A stretch of DNA of 8,987 nt from an uncultured Collinsella sp. (lineage in GTDB: Bacteria > Actinomycetota > Coriobacteriia > Coriobacteriales > Coriobacteriaceae): the NCBI GenBank assembly GCA_958436995.1, contig CAUBMI010000070.1, forward strand, positions 1-8,987, read 5' to 3'. Made by a program: the position numbers and the translations under genes. Shown piece after piece: positions 6,683 through 8,987 of this stretch (positions within the stretch are counted from its first letter, which is position 1; each line of letters begins with the position of its first letter). The notes below the pieces were generated by a model. The model was given only the letters and a program-made list of their open reading frames with translations. It was not told where the DNA came from and searched no databases.

Positions 6683-6711
6683 GGAACACCCCATGGGGGT
6701 ATAGGTATAAG
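6683..6711 (+). promoter_or_regulatory. Weak candidate promoter of the HMA-domain gene
   Basis: TATAAG at 6706-6711 resembles a -10 box (five of six), with a poor -35 (GGAACA, 6683-6688) 17 bp upstream. The spacer is almost entirely the CCCCATGGGG palindrome, so a bound regulator would block polymerase. The start would fall near 6718, leaving a short leader with the AAGGGG ribosome binding site. Confidence 0.25.
6687..6709 (+). promoter_or_regulatory. CsoR-like operator (palindrome CCCCATGGGG plus GTATAGGTATA)
   Basis: CCCCATGGGG at 6689-6698 is a perfect 10-bp palindrome set in the context ACCCCATGGGGGTAT. From memory, copper-sensing CsoR operators have the form TACCCC..GGGGTA, and the Bacillus subtilis copZA operator contains GGGGGTATGGTA; this site reads GGGGGTATAGGTA. 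The downstream gene encodes a CopZ-like HMA domain, as expected for a CsoR target. No csoR gene is in the window, so this is inference from site and context. Confidence 0.5.
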
Positions 6712-6732
6712 AGTTTGGAGAAAGGGGATCGC

Positions 6733-7116
6733 ATGGAAGACTTGCTAAACCCTGCAAATATCATCGTGCTTGCCGCGATTGTCGTCGGCATGTTCTTTGG
6801 CCTGCGGCGTATTGTCGCTTCGACACACGGAAAGAGCTGCTGCAGCGATGGCACGAGCGGTAAGAAGGCCAAGAAGGTAGTGGTTGCGGATACCGATCCG
6901 TCCCACTACCCCTATAGCGATGAGCTGCTCATCGGCGGCATGAGCTGCGATGGCTGCGCTCAGAATGTGGCCAATGCCCTCAATGCGCTGAATGGTGTGT
7001 GGGCAACGGTAACGTACGCGGACCACACGGCGCGCGTGCGCTCCAAGCGGCCAATCGATCGCGGTGCTCTCGTGGCGGCCGTGAAGGATGCGGGTTACTA
7101 CGTCATGACGCTGTAA
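6733..7116 (+). CDS. Membrane-anchored HMA-domain metal-binding protein (FeoB-associated-like N-terminus)
   Basis: This 127-residue protein has a single predicted membrane helix (about 8-26, NIIVLAAIVVGMFFGLRRIV), then a short basic linker with a CC pair (C36, C37; GKSCCSDGTSGKKAKK). A heavy-metal-associated domain follows from about 62 to the end, with the metal-binding motif GMSCDGC (C72, C75). The N-terminal part resembles small FeoB-associated Cys-rich membrane proteins; the C-terminal part resembles CopZ-type copper chaperones and P-type ATPase metal domains. The likely role is binding or handing over a soft metal such as Cu(I) at the inner face of the membrane. The ATG at 6733 follows AAGGGG (6722-6727) by 5 nt; a TTG at 6715 in frame is less likely. 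It is transcribed divergently from DUF3793-flavodoxin, behind a CsoR-like site. No metal ATPase is adjacent on the right, where the next gene is convergent. Confidence 0.85.
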   Translation: MEDLLNPANIIVLAAIVVGMFFGLRRIVASTHGKSCCSDGTSGKKAKKVVVADTDPSHYPYSDELLIGGMSCDGCAQNVANALNALNGVWATVTYADHTARVRSKRPIDRGALVAAVKDAGYYVMTL

Positions 7117-7142
7117 GCGCCGCCTTGGATGCACTTCCTTGT

Positions 7143-7568
7143 CTAGGCTCGTCCGCGCAGTTCGATGTCAAGAATGTCATCGAAATCGATGGCGATGTCT
7201 TTGAGCTTGAGGAGCTTGAAGGCAGGGAGTATCTCGTCGAGGATGCCGGTGCGGGAGCGATAGCCGTACGCATCGTAATAGGTGACGCGGACTAGGTCGC
7301 CACGTTTGAGGCCCTCGAGCTTTTTCGAAAGCTCGAGGGCTTTTTCTTCCGTGAGTTCACATTTTGGTTCGGCGGTGATCTCTTGCTTGCGCACGAGTTC
7401 GTAATATCCCGTGAGGGCGGCAAAGGGCATAAACTGCGCGGCACGGCCGGCACGGACGGCGCCGTTAGCGGTGAGCTTGGGGTCGGCGGAGCGACGTCTT
7501 CCCTCGGGGTCCGCTAGGCGTTCAAAAGGTGTCGGTGGCCGCATCGGCTGCTGTTGGGGCTTAGGCAC
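7143..7568 (-). CDS. YolD-like protein, partner of a Y-family polymerase
   Basis: This 141-residue protein has a polar, proline-rich N-terminus (1-40), then GRAAQFMPFAALTGYYELVRKQE (about 41-63), the region typical of YolD-like proteins. A charged helix (EEKALELSKKLEGL) and a small beta-rich C-terminal part follow (RGDLVRVTYYD, and DIAIDFDDILDIEL). YolD-like proteins are usually encoded beside UvrX/UmuC-like polymerases in Firmicutes and relatives and are thought to assist translesion synthesis, perhaps as UmuD-like partners; the mechanism is not settled. The GTG start at 7566-7568 follows AGGAGG (7574-7579) by 5 nt. It overlaps the polymerase gene by 8 nt, so the two are translationally linked. 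Codons for residues 75-87 form a perfect palindrome that acts as a terminator on the other strand. Its 3' end is 26 nt from the convergent HMA gene. Confidence 0.82.
   Translation of the reverse strand: MPKPQQQPMRPPTPFERLADPEGRRRSADPKLTANGAVRAGRAAQFMPFAALTGYYELVRKQEITAEPKCELTEEKALELSKKLEGLKRGDLVRVTYYDAYGYRSRTGILDEILPAFKLLKLKDIAIDFDDILDIELRGRA
7311..7345 (+). terminator. Perfect intrinsic terminator inside the yolD-like gene, acting on + strand transcripts
   Basis: A perfect 13-bp stem (7311-7323 with 7328-7340) encloses a TTCG tetraloop and is followed by five T (7341-7345). The T-run gives it direction: on the + strand it should end transcripts from the HMA-domain gene, whose stop lies 194 nt upstream. 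On the minus strand the same bases code for part of the YolD-like protein, and the stem has no downstream T-run there. Confidence 0.8.
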
Positions 7569-8987
7569 GGTGCCCTCCTACCTGATCGTTGCGTTCGCGT
7601 GCGGTGGCACCGGCGGTAAAGCTCAGTCCCTTAACCAGCGCGTTCTTGCCGTATTTGCCTTTTACAGCCAGCACGGCACGGGCCAGCTCGCGCTCGCGCT
7701 CATCGGCCTCGACATCGCTAAATAGATCGATGGTGGCAAACTCCTCCGGCATGAGGTTGCCAAATCCCAGGTTGATGCGCTTGACTGGTCGTTTGGGATC
7801 GACAGTCTGCGCCCAGAGCTCATCGAAATAGCCCATGATCTTCTTAAACGAATTGGTGCGCTCGGGCAGCTTGCGCGAGGCGTTGGAGTGCGCTAAGAGT
7901 GCGGCATAGCCACCGCGCGGTTTGCCGCCATGCTCTCCCACAAAGATGCCATCGATAGCCTGCGCCTCCCGCACCAGGCGGCGCCGTTCGTCATCGCGCT
8001 GGACGGGCTTGGGCGCACGGGGCGCGAGCTCAGGGCCGGCGGTTGCGGTGGGTTCGATGCTCGACGTGCTCGAGCGTAGGTGTCCGCATCCGTCCACATA
8101 TTGCGCTGTACCGCTGGCGTCGAGGCGGCGTATGTCAGCTCGTTCGCTCGCATAACCCACAAAGAGCGAGATGCTGTCGCAGACCACGTGCTTATCGACT
8201 AGGTCCAACACGGCGTTGTCGACCATCTCGCGCAAGACGGTGTAGGCCTGCTCATAGGCATAGCCCTTCGAGAGCACCTGCCCTGTGGTGGTCGAGGTCG
8301 CTTGCGGGCGATAAGCTTGGATATCGGCGATGGTTGTCGGCTCACGCCCGAAGGCGTGGTCGATAAGATATTCGGCATTGACGCCGAGTTCGTCGTAGAG
8401 CAGGTTCTCGTCGAGCGCTGCGACCCCCATCAGGTCGTAGACACCGTATTTCTCGAGACGGGCCGCCACGCCGGGGCCGATGCCCCAGATGTCGGTGATG
8501 GGGCGATGGGGCCAGATCTCCTTGCGAAAGGTCTCGTCGTCGAGTGTGCCGATGCGACTGGGCACATGCTTGGCAGTGATGTCGAGTGCTACCTTGGCCT
8601 GGAATAGGTTGGGGCCGATGCCGACCGTCGCCGTGATGCCGGTGCGCGCGAGGACCTCGTCGCGCAACATGCAGGCGAAGCCTTCCGCATCGGTGTGATA
8701 GAGGTCCAGATATGGCGTCACGTCGATAAAACACTCGTCAATTGAGTAGACGTGAATGTCTTGCGGACTGACGTATTCCAGGTAGATACCGTAGATCCGC
8801 GCCGACACCTCCATGTAGTGCTGCATGCGCGGTACGGCCTTGATGTAGTCGATGCCATCGGGTATTTCGAACAGGCGACAGCGGTTGTGAATCCCTAGGT
8901 CCTTCATAGCCTGCGTGATAGCGAGACAGATAGTCGTGCGTCCGCGCGATTCGTCGGCAACGACCAGGTTGGTGGTGAGCGGATCGA
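7561..8987 (-). CDS. Y-family DNA polymerase (UmuC/UvrX-like), 5' partial
   Basis: The gene enters from the right edge on the minus strand; 474 residues are visible and the N-terminus, with the first catalytic Asp, lies outside. It opens with DPLTTNLVVADESRGRTTI and, counting from the ATG at 8905-8907, has the catalytic SIDE motif at 55-58 (YSIDECFIDVTPY), then TATVGIGPNLFQAKVALDITAKH (92-114) and a helix-hairpin-helix thumb (TDIWGIGPGVAARLEKYGV, 138-156). The internal ATG is therefore not the real start. The little-finger domain (about 205-400) holds a long polar stretch at about 262-347. TIDLFSD (392-398) resembles a beta-clamp-binding motif. The enzyme would copy past DNA lesions at low fidelity, probably under SOS control, but its promoter is outside the window. 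The stop (7561-7563) overlaps the start of the YolD-like gene. Confidence 0.93.
   Translation of the reverse strand, partial: DPLTTNLVVADESRGRTTICLAITQAMKDLGIHNRCRLFEIPDGIDYIKAVPRMQHYMEVSARIYGIYLEYVSPQDIHVYSIDECFIDVTPYLDLYHTDAEGFACMLRDEVLARTGITATVGIGPNLFQAKVALDITAKHVPSRIGTLDDETFRKEIWPHRPITDIWGIGPGVAARLEKYGVYDLMGVAALDENLLYDELGVNAEYLIDHAFGREPTTIADIQAYRPQATSTTTGQVLSKGYAYEQAYTVLREMVDNAVLDLVDKHVVCDSISLFVGYASERADIRRLDASGTAQYVDGCGHLRSSTSSIEPTATAGPELAPRAPKPVQRDDERRRLVREAQAIDGIFVGEHGGKPRGGYAALLAHSNASRKLPERTNSFKKIMGYFDELWAQTVDPKRPVKRINLGFGNLMPEEFATIDLFSDVEADERERELARAVLAVKGKYGKNALVKGLSFTAGATARERNDQVGGHRA

Noticed and set aside
8302..8607. A plus-strand 101-codon frame within the polymerase gene
   Set aside because: It lies opposite the conserved thumb and palm region of the polymerase and shows no domain or ribosome binding site.

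Overview
The window looks like chromosome from a high-GC gut actinobacterium of the class Coriobacteriia, most likely Collinsella or a close relative. This is an inference from the GC-rich coding style, the strong AGGAGG-type ribosome binding sites, the frequent GTG/TTG starts and the gene families present (DUF3793, FeoB-associated/HMA protein, UmuC-like polymerase with a YolD partner). I could not run a database search. I see no tRNA, rRNA, CRISPR array, insertion sequence or phage gene. No gene-free stretch exceeds about 180 bases.

Left part (1-2001, + strand): the 3' portion of a Gfo/Idh/MocA-family NAD(P)-dependent oxidoreductase runs in from the left edge. It is followed by a nearly perfect 28-bp inverted repeat and then by nfo (endonuclease IV), which has all nine metal ligands.

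Centre (2149-5252, + strand): a three-gene polar amino acid ABC importer, made up of a lipoprotein substrate-binding protein, a permease and an ATPase. A promoter precedes it, an internal hairpin separates the binding protein from the permease, and a strong terminator ends it. The permease is unusual: it starts at a TTG with a signal peptide and carries about 140-175 residues of predicted extracellular, beta-rich sequence before the usual five-helix permease domain. The binding protein also has Asn where the ligand alpha-amino-binding Asp usually sits.

Right-centre (5385-7116): a divergent pair of transcription units with a metal/redox flavour. Leftward run a DUF3793 gene, frameshifted at a run of seven T, and a short-chain flavodoxin. 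Rightward runs a small membrane-anchored protein with a CC motif and a C-terminal HMA metal-binding domain. Its upstream region carries a CCCCATGGGG palindrome that resembles CsoR-type copper operators. The leftward promoter is clear (TTGACC, 16 bp, TATAAG).

Right part (7143-8987, - strand): a Y-family (UmuC/UvrX-like) translesion polymerase, truncated at the window edge, overlaps by 8 nt with a downstream YolD-like gene. This is a familiar DNA-damage cassette. Inside the YolD coding region lies a perfect 13-bp stem with a TTCG loop and five T, oriented to terminate transcription arriving from the convergent HMA gene.
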